Assembly (NCBI GenBank): GCA_964200075.2
Contig: CAXNAA020000319.1
Location: 1-22,680, forward strand
Origin: Sphacelaria rigidula
Lineage: Eukaryota; Phaeophyceae; Sphacelariales
DNA length: 22,680 nt
Direction of reading: 5' to 3'
Below the pieces are notes generated by a model that worked only from the letters and a program-made list of their open reading frames with translations, was not told the DNA's origin and did no database searches. Position numbers and translations under genes: made by a program. Below, in pieces: positions 1 through 7,787 of this stretch. Within the stretch, counting starts at the first letter, position 1. Each line of letters opens with the position of its first letter.

Positions 1-1556
1 GTTTCTTCCCTATGACTTTACTCGCTGTGTTCTTGACCACCTGCTCCCATCCTCCTACAATCTTTATCTGCTCCCATGATTTGTTTTTCAGCTTATTCAT
101 TTTTTGCACCCTGAACTCCTGCCGTCTTTCGGGACGAGTCTGTTGTCTCAAGGAAGGGATCAGCCCATCTCTTGCATGTTGATCTCGCTGATCATGACAA
201 ACACTCCCACACGGCATCAACTCTCGTCGGACCAACCCAGTCAAGTACGTTTTGTCTACTCATGTACTCACGCTTTCGATGGTGGAAATTAGATACTGGG
301 GAGAACACTATACCTAATGAATCGGGACCCCAACTCACGATCTCTCCACCCCAGTGATGACAATCGGACTTTTTTCCCTCCACACCACCGACCGGGGCGC
401 GGCGGCTACAAATGGTGCACACCGCTACCATAAAAGGCACTTACTACGGTAGCCCCCCCCAAACCAGCCCAAAACTGTCACGCAGCAAATGGTCACACAG
501 CCCCTGATGTTTGGTTTCAGGCTGCATGAAGCGCCTCATATGGGCGATATGGGTGAAAACGAACCCGAGCGCGGGATTTCCCAGCTGCTCGTTGTGCTCG
601 ACTTTCTTCATTTCGATTCACGTGTAGAGCTTTCATCCCCAAACCAGCCACTTTTTTCGGGTGTGCTATCGTCGAAATTGTCAGGATTACTCAATACAAA
701 ACAGGAGCCGCCCTCTTTTTTTTCCCGAATATTGAAGGGCATAGCCGATGAAAAGACGCGAGCACCGCAGACATCATCCTCGCGGGTTAGCGAACAACAA
801 GTAGTTCGTGGGTCCTTTTTCCCCTTTCGTATCCTCCGAGGTCGGGTGGAAACCTTCCGATGATGCGCCAAGCGCTTGGGGAAAAATACAAGGATGAACT
901 TGAATAATGCTTTCCTCTTCCGTCTGTGAAAATAAAGTTGACGTTGAGGAACGCTTCATGTCTCGTAGCTAATGTTGGGCATCAATCGTTGAAGGTACCA
1001 TATTAGTCACTATATAATGTAGTGTGTAAATACCACTCGTGTGGACATGCTGCTGCTACTACCACAACTAAAACGCTGGTGACAACCAAGCACTCTACAC
1101 ACGGGACATCAGACAGCTGACGCAAGAGTGTAACTCTCTTGTGCGATCCTGTGTGCTAGACTGCAGAGCGCCGCTTTCTCTCGCAAGTATGCAACACGCC
1201 GCCCTCACAAGCTCATCACTCACCATGATTACAATTATGGTATCAAGTTCGGCGCAGTGCGTCTCGAGTACCAACCAGTAGTCTGGGCAAGCTTGGCGAG
1301 GCGTGTGAGATAGCGTTGCTACTTTGGTGGCAGGCTATCGTTACCGTGCGCTCGTGTGCATACATGTGTACGGTATGAGCGTGGTCTGCATCCGAGGTCA
1401 TCGAGACAGAGCGGGCGAGGAGCAAAAGCAAATATACGAACCTCGCGAAGCCCACCAGACTCTTCGGCTTTTGTCAATGCTTCTAGATCGATTTCTGCAA
1501 CAATATCAACAAAAAATAAAACAAAATCATGACAACCTTCGAAAAATTGCGCCCCT
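1..1556. other. gene-free stretch, no supportable feature
   Basis: I see no recognisable gene here. Overlapping open frames exist on both strands around 489-871 (124 codons plus, 87 codons minus) and 1319-1686. Their translations show no domain, repeat or family motif, and open frames on both strands at the same place suggest chance. No tRNA, transposon terminus or inverted repeat was found by eye. The sequence could hold introns or untranslated regions of a gene outside the window, but nothing shows this. Confidence 0.5.
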
Positions 1557-1610
1557 GGGAGGGGAGGGAAGGGCAGCGAAAGGGAGGGGAGGGAAGGGGA
1601 GGGGGGGGGG
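1557..1610 (+). repeat. G-rich purine tract, possible G-quadruplex
   Basis: A 54-base stretch made almost only of G and A, with about nine runs of three or more G and ending in a run of ten G. The spacing of G runs by one to five bases would permit an intramolecular G-quadruplex on the plus strand. It lies in no supported gene. It may simply be a simple-sequence expansion. Confidence 0.6.
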
Positions 1611-1612
1611 CT

Positions 1613-1907
1613 CCGTGTCCGGAAATCTTCTCCTGACAGACCCCTGGTTGCACAACTCTTTTTTTCAGCTCTCCTCATGCTACTGACCTGGGCTGTAGCA
1701 ATCTAACAGAGGGGAATGACGTCTAGCCCAAGTCCGAACAACATGTAAGCAAACGGTGCAACCTTCTCGACCTCTCTGCGGCATATGAGGTTTGAGTAGC
1801 GCACGCGTCCCCAGCAAATATCCCGACAAGAGTAATGGCAAACAACGAACAAATCGCTGTTTTCAGTTTGATTATTTCATCACAATCCGTACCTATGAAC
1901 TCGGTGC
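1613..1907. other. unannotated spacer
   Basis: Nothing supportable is seen between the G-rich tract and the dispersed-repeat copy. There is no coding signal beyond short chance frames. Confidence 0.4.
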
Positions 1908-2110
1908 CGTACTCGGATGATTACCCACCGCCTGCCTGCTCTTCGGCATCTCTAGTACCCGATACAGACTCAAGTGGAACATGACTGTCCGTATACAAAA
2001 CTATTCAAAGAATCTGTGAGACTATAAAACGGTCCCCATGGATCTTTCGCACGTACGAGCTCCTCGATTTTGACAGATTGAGGTCTCCATAGAATCGAGA
2101 TTCGTCGCCA
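1908..2110 (+). repeat. dispersed repeat, copy A (pair of 15800-15998)
   Basis: This segment matches 15800-15998 in the same orientation and in the same order of blocks. The best block is GTACTCGGA-GAT followed by CACCGCCTGCCTG and TCTTCG, near 1909-1950 here and 15802-15840 in the other copy. CCGTATACA (about 1989) and GAGGTCTC (about 2080) follow at equivalent spacing in both. The copies are quite diverged, with gaps. No coding capacity, terminal repeats or target duplications were recognised, so the element class is unknown. It is probably an old transposable-element fragment. Boundaries are approximate. Confidence 0.55.
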
Positions 2111-3329
2111 ACAACTAGTCCAACACAGCCGATTTGCACCAATCTTTGCATCCGCGAATGCCGTGGACATACTCAATCATGGCAACATGAAAGTAATGTA
2201 CCACAGAACAGCACGCCAATTAGCTTCATTGGAACCGTACTTGCAAATAATCCAGATGCATGTCTTCATAATCAAAGTCATGAAACGCGCAGGATTACCT
2301 TCCTTTGACACGAGGGTGTTGCAGGTTGACACCCAGTTCTCGAATCCACAGCATGAAGTTGCAACTTTGCGCCTCGGATCAGGAATTGACAGGCCCAAAT
2401 AAAATGTCCTCCTTATCGGTACAGGCTTCTACGGGCTGTTCCAACCGAAGGGAGAAGAAGTGGCTGTTCCAACCGAAGGTAGAAGAAGTGCGACCCTGTC
2501 CAGGTCCTGCTCACGGTGCGTCGCACCGATACAGGAATAACCAACACGTTAAAATCGATTGAGATCGATCAAACCCTTTTGCTGTCCCAACGAGGACAAG
2601 AGAGAGCGGAGAATGGAGCAGTAGGAACGAGGGATGCTGCACGGATGACATACCCCATCCCAACCGCGGAAATAATGTTCAAGCTGTATCGACTCGGTCA
2701 CGAATCGTTTGCAATTCTTGCCGTATAGATTTGCCACTCACGCCGAAAGCGTACTGTAAATGCCTTCCTCTCCGATCCGCCATGCCACGATTACACGCTT
2801 CGCTCGGCCGTCTGGCACCTTTGATTCTCATGTGCACTGTCAAGTGTTCGGGGTCGGCGAGTGCGCGCCTCACACGTTTTCTTCCGAACATGTGACATCC
2901 TCCACAAGCCGGTTGTTCCCTTGGTGATGCACGACCTATTCCCAGCGAGAATGGACACAACAGTAATGCTACAGTGCTCACAGCAAAGCAGCATCTGACG
3001 CATGAACGTTCTGCAGTACGCTGTGCTAGTGTCAACCAACAGGACAGACATAACAGCGTTCATGCTCGCTACAATAATAAAAGCACCCCTATGCCAACTG
3101 CTTTTTCCAAGAAGCCCTTGGTTGAACAAACAGCAGAATCCCGCCGCAGGCATCATCACAGTCACACAAGAATAGCTAGACCCTGTCGCAACGGCACGCA
3201 CGAAAACCGGGGCTGCGGTGGTGCATTTGAATATACCGCCTAACTCTTTAGTAAAAACGGGCGCTGAGCTACTGATGGGCGTGCGACGAACATGTCATTA
3301 TCACTGACTCGCGTTCGTGTTGGGTACAC
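2111..3329. other. stretch downstream (3') of the EsV-1-7 gene, no gene seen
   Basis: Several overlapping frames of 60-136 codons occur on both strands (for example minus 2791-3201 and 2679-3035, plus 2974-3243), but none shows a recognisable domain. The part next to 3330 must contain the 3' untranslated region of the minus-strand gene. I see no AATAAA-type polyadenylation signal on the minus strand in the first 100 bases after its stop codon. The small duplication at 2434-2489 is the only internal structure noted. Confidence 0.45.
2434..2489 (+). repeat. 28-bp direct tandem duplication
   Basis: Two adjacent copies of a 28-base unit beginning GGCTGTTCCAACCGAAGG differ at one position (G in the first, T in the second). 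The near identity suggests a recent slippage or duplication event. It is not a multiple of three and lies in no supported gene. Confidence 0.85.
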
Positions 3330-5636
3330 TTACGCAGGGGGGGGAAACGGAGCCGAAACTGCCAGCTCCATCTTCATGCCTTCCTTTTCACCATAAAACA
3401 CCACTGAAGAAGCATCTACAGCAGCGTCTCCTGCCCGAAGGTGTTCACGAATCATGGACGGCGTCGTGCGAATCCGCTTCTTCATTCTTTCATCACAACT
3501 ACCGCTGGAGTTACTCTCAATTCTGCAACTCCCACCTTCATCAGAGGAGGTGGCCACGCCAACTCTCCTTCGCAAGCTCTGCATGGAACGCTGAAGGGGA
3601 GCACACTCTTCCACTTTCACCCTTGTGTGCGGATTTGTCCCCGAAGGTATGCCTTTGGCACCCTTGGCAGGCTGCGACGGCGCGGTACCAACACGTTCAC
3701 AACTTCCGAGCAAAACAGGCCCGAACCCGACGTCACCCCCACCACCCCTGTGACAGGTAGAATATTCGGGTTGTCTGTCCTGGGTGGAATTTTCATACAA
3801 GATGTCTGCATGTTGCCCTCGCCTGGTTAGTTGGCATACGTTACCCTGTTCGACGCCATCAACGCGATATACGAGCCGATTCGAGCAGCCCTCGTTGCCG
3901 TACCTGTTGCTCATTACATTGACCATCCCCAGCCTGGCGTGATCGGCACAGAACTCCGCCAACCGACTTCCCGCTACGCCGTACGATGGATGTTTAGAGC
4001 AGCCCTCGTTGCTGCACTTCTTGCTCGCCACATTGACCATCCCCAGCCTGGCGTGGTCGGCATAGAACTTTGCCATCCCATTTCCCGCTACACCGTGCGA
4101 TGGTTTCTTGGAGCAAACCTCGTTGCCGCACTTACTGCTCACTACATTAACCATCCCCACCCTCGCATGATCGGCACAGAACTGCGCCTTCCGACTGCCC
4201 GCTACACCGTGCGATGGTTGTTTGGAGCAACCCTCGTTGTCGCACTTCTTTCTCGCTACATTAACCATCCCCAGCCTGGCGTGGTCGGCACAGAACTGCG
4301 CCTTCCGACTACCCGCTACACCGTACGATGGTTGTTTGGAGCAACCCTCGTTGCCGCACTTCTTTCTCGCTACATTAACCATCCCCGCCCTGGCGTGATC
4401 GGCACAGAACTCCGCCCTCCGATTTCCCGCTACACCATACGACGGTTGTCTGGAGCAGCCCTCGTTGCCGCACTTTTTGCTCGCTACATTAACCATCCCC
4501 GCCCTGGCGTGATCGGCACAGAACTCCGCCTTCCGATTTCCCGCTACACCGTACGATGGTTGTTTGGAGCAGCCCTCGTTGCCGCACCTCTTGCTCACCA
4601 CATTGACCATCCCCGCCCTGGAGTGATCAACACAGAACTCCGCCCTCCGGCTTCCCGCAACACCGTACGATGGTTTCTTGGAGCAGCCCTCGTTGCCGCA
4701 CTTCCTGCTGATTACATTGACCATCCCCGACCTGGCATGGTCGGCACAGAACTCTGCCTTCCGGCTTCCCGTTACACCGTACGATGCTCGTTTGGAGCAG
4801 CCCTCTTTGCAGCACTTCTTCCTCGATACATTAACCATTCTCGCCCTGGCGTGGTCGGTATAGACCTCCGCCTCGCGGCTTCCCGCTACACCGTCCAATG
4901 GTCCTACGGGGGGGGGCTTTTTGCCACACTCCTTGCTCGCTACATTGACCATTCCCGATCCTGCGTGGTCGCCACAGAAGAGTCTTTCCCTGCTTCCCGC
5001 TACACCGTACGATGGATATTTGGAGCAGCCCTCGAAGCCGCACCTCTTGCCCACTACATTAACCATCCCTGCCCTCGCGTGATCGGGACAGAATTCCGCC
5101 TTCCGACTTCCCGCTACTCCGTGAGATCGATGTTTCGAGCAGCCCTCGTTGCCGCACTTCCTGCTCACGACATCGACCATCCCCACCCTGGCGTGGGTGG
5201 CACAGAACTCCGGCGTCCGGCTTCCCGCAACACCGTACGATGGAACTTTGGAGCAACCCTCGTTGCCGCACTTCCGGCTCACGACATTGACCATCCCAAG
5301 ACTTGCGTGGCCAACACAGAACTCCGGCTTCCGGCTTCCCGCTACACCGAACGATGGTCGTTTGGAGCAGCCCTCTTCGCCACACTTTTCACTTCTCACA
5401 TTGACCATCCCCACCCTTGCATGGTGAGCACAGAACTCCGTTTTCCGGCTTCCCGCTACACCATACGATGGTTTTTTGTAGCAGCCCTCATAGCCGCATT
5501 TCTTGCTCACAACATTGATCATCCCAGGACTTGCGTGGTCAGCACAGAATTCCGCCTTGCGGCTTCCTGCTATACCGTACGATCTTTGTTTGGAGCAGCC
5601 CTCGTTGCCGCACTGTTTGCTCCTTGGATTAGCCAT
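3330..5636 (-). CDS. EsV-1-7 domain cysteine-rich repeat protein, 768 aa
   Basis: The frame encodes 16 tandem 38-residue units (residues 7-607) and a unique tail (608-768). Each good unit has the spacing C-X4-C-X16-C-X2-H-X12, the EsV-1-7 motif; a typical unit contains CGNEGCSK, YGVAGSR, FCADHAR and GMVNV. Thirteen units keep all three Cys and the His. Unit 7 loses two Cys, unit 14 has Tyr for the third Cys, and unit 16 loses the first Cys and the His. The Cys/His set suggests a small metal-binding fold, but the molecular function of this family is not established. The tail is rich in Ser, Gly and basic residues; RMKKRIR (near residue 717) could be a nuclear signal. No signal peptide or membrane segment is seen. 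It is one uninterrupted frame with stop TAA at 3330-3332. The Met chosen is the first in frame, but it sits inside a repeat remnant. The frame is open back to an in-frame stop at 5691-5693, so an upstream exon or a truncated 5' end is possible. The number of units is unusually high as I understand the family. Family certain by pattern; exact start uncertain. Confidence 0.9.
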   Translation of the reverse strand: MANPRSKQCGNEGCSKQRSYGIAGSRKAEFCADHASPGMINVVSKKCGYEGCYKKPSYGVAGSRKTEFCAHHARVGMVNVRSEKCGEEGCSKRPSFGVAGSRKPEFCVGHASLGMVNVVSRKCGNEGCSKVPSYGVAGSRTPEFCATHARVGMVDVVSRKCGNEGCSKHRSHGVAGSRKAEFCPDHARAGMVNVVGKRCGFEGCSKYPSYGVAGSRERLFCGDHAGSGMVNVASKECGKKPPPVGPLDGVAGSREAEVYTDHARARMVNVSRKKCCKEGCSKRASYGVTGSRKAEFCADHARSGMVNVISRKCGNEGCSKKPSYGVAGSRRAEFCVDHSRAGMVNVVSKRCGNEGCSKQPSYGVAGNRKAEFCADHARAGMVNVASKKCGNEGCSRQPSYGVAGNRRAEFCADHARAGMVNVARKKCGNEGCSKQPSYGVAGSRKAQFCADHARLGMVNVARKKCDNEGCSKQPSHGVAGSRKAQFCADHARVGMVNVVSSKCGNEVCSKKPSHGVAGNGMAKFYADHARLGMVNVASKKCSNEGCSKHPSYGVAGSRLAEFCADHARLGMVNVMSNRYGNEGCSNRLVYRVDGVEQGNVCQLTRRGQHADILYENSTQDRQPEYSTCHRGGGGDVGFGPVLLGSCERVGTAPSQPAKGAKGIPSGTNPHTRVKVEECAPLQRSMQSLRRRVGVATSSDEGGSCRIESNSSGSCDERMKKRIRTTPSMIREHLRAGDAAVDASSVVFYGEKEGMKMELAVSAPFPPPA

Positions 5637-5684
5637 CCCTACACCGTACGATGGTCGTTTGGCGATGTCCTCGTTAACCGCACA
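3816..5684 (-). repeat. 114-bp coding tandem array, 16 units plus a 5' remnant
   Basis: The EsV-1-7 units are exact 114-base tandem repeats (38 codons) with no indel in phase across about 1.8 kb. Units 10-13 are most alike, as if expanded most recently; units at both ends are most diverged. Upstream of the chosen start (5637-5684) a partial unit is visible in the same frame: a Cys codon, then residues reading NED, KRPSYGV, then joining directly to GM. About 15 codons, including the third Cys and the His, are missing from it. Because the unit is a multiple of three and stop-poor, the opposite strand is also open over nearly the whole array. Confidence 0.92.
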
Positions 5685-6263
5685 ATTTGTTTACTTAATT
5701 GACCATCGGCACCTCCACGACGATGACGCCCGTCATGCCATGTGGTGATCATTTCAAGCAGCCATTCAGGGCGCACTGCCAAGCGAGCGCCGACGCTACG
5801 TCGGCAAAACGGGAGCTCTCGCGCACACGATTTCAGCCGCTTCTAGCAGTCCCACTGTCAAATTGCCGAACAAGAGAGGCAGGCTGTCCCTCCCAATGCT
5901 GCCTGAGAATATTGAATGAATTCAAAGACAGGGTCAAATATTCTCAAGTGTTTGTCGAGGTAGGCATACAGTATTTCGAGGGGAAATGATAAATACGGGC
6001 GGCTCATATCTTGCGTGGGTCTTCACTATGTGATACGATCGGGTAGGCCGTTGCTCTGTCAGAAGTTCCATTTCCAATACATGACGTAGTGCTCCCGATT
6101 CCTCTGGTGGAGAACTTGGCAAAATCCTACATGTTTTCCCCACTGAGTTTTCCATGGGATTGCGCAGCCCACGCAAAAAAACGACACACAAACACATACC
6201 ACACACTACAGCAAAAATCCAGCAGTATGGGATGGTGTGTGTGCGTGCGTGCGTGCGTGTGTG
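5685..6263. other. upstream (5') flank of the EsV-1-7 gene, ending in a (GT/GC)n microsatellite
   Basis: This stretch should contain the promoter and 5' untranslated region of the minus-strand EsV-1-7 gene if that gene is not spliced further upstream. I found no clear TATA element on the minus strand. No gene is recognised. At 6236-6263 a TGTG/TGCG simple repeat directly abuts the SINE-like element; on the element's own strand this is a CA-rich 3' tail. Confidence 0.45.
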
Positions 6264-6605
6264 TTGTCGTCCCATTTATTCTGGACGCCGGTCTAAACCT
6301 TCCCGTATATGTGGCTCATCGCGCTGGGGTCACACAGGAGGAAGGTCAACACAGGAGCTTCTTTATGGTTTGTTTCTAGTACCCTACATTCCTTTTGCGG
6401 TGCTTGCCTTCATTTTTCATTGCGAGAGGAGTTCACCAGTTCCTTTCCCTCGTCGACCATCAAGTCGAGTTTTGTGTACCCACAACATAATTGCTCTTCA
6501 CTGTTTGGGCACGGTGTGAGAAAAAAACCATGTCGCTGCGAGATTCGAACCCACGACCCAACCGTCAGAGGGTTTCGAGGTTACCAAGTGAACCACCGGG
6601 GCGAC
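6264..6605 (-). mobile_element. tRNA-headed SINE-like element, complete copy
   Basis: Read on the minus strand the element starts with a tRNA-like head (6532-6605). A roughly 268-base tRNA-unrelated body follows and ends in AAATGGGACGACAA next to a CA-rich simple repeat. The body is shared with 22411-22680: CCCATTTATTCTGG, AGGAGGAAGGTCAACACAGG, TAGTACCCTAC, CCTTTCCCTCGTCGACC and TTTTGTGTACCCAC (plus strand) occur in the same order and spacing. Roughly four in five bases match by eye. An internal pol III promoter, no coding capacity, short length and a simple-repeat tail are the marks of a tRNA-derived SINE, which would be moved by a partner LINE. No clear target-site duplication was found. 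Confidence 0.8.
6532..6605 (-). pseudogene. tRNA-like head of the SINE (Gln-CTG-like anticodon loop)
   Basis: The 74 bases fold like a tRNA. A five-base-pair outer acceptor stem (GTCGC/GCGAC) is followed by two mismatches. The D arm has stem GGTT/AACC. An anticodon arm with AACC/GGTT encloses loop CTCTGAC, giving CTG. The T arm has loop TTCGAAT on a wobble-rich stem. Box A (TGGTTCACTTGG) and box B (GGTTCGAATC) are both present. The imperfect acceptor and the attached SINE body argue against a working tRNA. The Gln assignment rests only on the loop and is tentative. Confidence 0.7.
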
Positions 6606-6639
6606 TGGTCGGTATCGATCGCAAAAAACACCACCAAAT

Positions 6640-6667
6640 GTGTGTGTATATATATATATATATATAT
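6640..6667 (+). repeat. (TG)n(TA)n microsatellite
   Basis: A dinucleotide run changes from TG to TA repeats, 34 bases beyond the tRNA end of the SINE-like element. The intervening bases are A-rich. Confidence 0.9.
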
Positions 6668-7566
6668 CCCTCTTAAAAGTTGTAAGATCCCAAGCCTTCA
6701 CAAAACGTTTATAGCCCACCCTCTGTCGTCGTCTGTTGTCATGTAGAAAGCTTGACAAAATTCAAATGTATGCACACCACAAATGTCTCGGCCTCAGGAA
6801 ACTGCATTCAACTTGAACCATTTGCGCGGATGAAGTGGCATGATTGAGAGGATGTTAGCATCCTCGTCATGAGTACCGTCCGGCCAATTTCGGCGTTGGT
6901 ACGTGCTCTAGCTGTAGTTGTTCGTATTGACACAACTGGTCGAGGACTCCAGGCCACAAAAGGCAGGCAAGTTTCTCGGCGATTGATGGCTACAAACCTT
7001 CAGTTTACGCAACACGCATGGACATGCATGTGACAAAGGAGTACTGAAAATTATACAACAAGCATATGGAACTACACCACAAAAACCGGGAGTAAACAAC
7101 CCAAGTTGATCTTTTCATGACTGAGTCGGGAATTTTACCAAACCTCAACGGAATCCTACTGTATTCTCGGTCAAGATCGACCCATCTTCCAAGCGATAGC
7201 TCAGAAACACGACATACTGAAGGGAAGGCAACTGGAACGACTGGTTATCACAACTAAAGCAACAAACACGAGCATTTCTGCTGCTTTATGCGAGAACCGA
7301 GAGTCAGTGCCTTGCAGAATGCTGGACCTACTCAGCAAACTTATAATCAACGTGTATTAACCAGGAGACACGAGATGGGTGGGTCAACCACACAATTCGA
7401 AATATAGGACAATGAAACTCCTCAGGTTTACTCATTAGAAAAGGAGTAGTAGGTATCGGTGTCTACCGACTACGCAGTGTCCATTCCGTAGGGGAGTCAC
7501 AAAGCCACGGTATGGCTGGAGCGGTGAAGACCATGCTTGAAGACATCAAGTTCGCGTTGGTTGGCG

Positions 7567-7576
7567 TATATAAAAG
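7567..7576 (+). promoter_or_regulatory. TATA-like box TATATAAAAG
   Basis: This is a good match to the eukaryotic TATA consensus on the plus strand, in otherwise non-TATA-rich sequence. It lies 71 bases before the ATG of a 46-codon frame (7647-7787). That distance would suit a promoter with a short leader, but such matches also arise by chance and no larger gene follows. Confidence 0.25.
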
Positions 7577-7646
7577 CTCAGGTCCCGCCTCAACACCGGT
7601 ACATGACAATCTCGAAGTATTCCGGAAGAGACCCCATAACTAATAC

Positions 7647-7787
7647 ATGGCTACATCAATGATGCTCAACGAATACACGATTCTCGACGAACCTGTGATG
7701 GACTGCGCCATTTCCTTGAAGGTCCTCCACAGTATGCCTGGAGAGTTGATGCAGAGTTTGCGAATACATCTGGCTTCACATGTGTAG
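7647..7787 (+). CDS. possible 46-aa hypothetical protein
   Basis: An ATG-started frame encodes 46 residues, beginning MATSMMLNEY and ending in TAG. It has no recognisable motif. Its only support is the TATA-like box 71 bases upstream. It might be the first exon of a spliced gene or pure chance. I do not recognise it and give it low weight. Confidence 0.15.
   Translation: MATSMMLNEYTILDEPVMDCAISLKVLHSMPGELMQSLRIHLASHV

Noticed and set aside
489-871. Overlapping 124-codon plus and 87-codon minus frames
   Set aside because: No domain or codon pattern favours either strand; compatible with chance.
3820-3890. Possible intron near the end of the repeat array (CTAAC followed by AG on the minus strand)
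   Set aside because: The frame stays open through it, the candidate intron would be only about 20-70 bases, and the tail beyond it reads as a normal continuation.
4627-5385. Minus-strand frames with repeated RGLLQTTIVRCSGKPE-type units
   Set aside because: These are another reading frame of the same 114-base repeat, interrupted by stops.
3831-5702. 623-codon plus-strand open frame with hydrophobic repeats
   Set aside because: It is the antisense of the EsV-1-7 array, opens at TTG, and its openness is explained by a 114-base unit lacking antisense stops. The sense strand has the exact conserved Cys/His spacing.
6200-6640. Target-site duplication around the complete SINE copy (GCAAAAA on both sides)
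   Set aside because: The matching bases are not flush with the element ends and are A-rich, so chance is likely.
6309-6746. 145-codon frame containing RDSNPRP-like peptides
   Set aside because: Such peptides are typical translations of tRNA T-arm sequence; the frame lies across the SINE element and a microsatellite.
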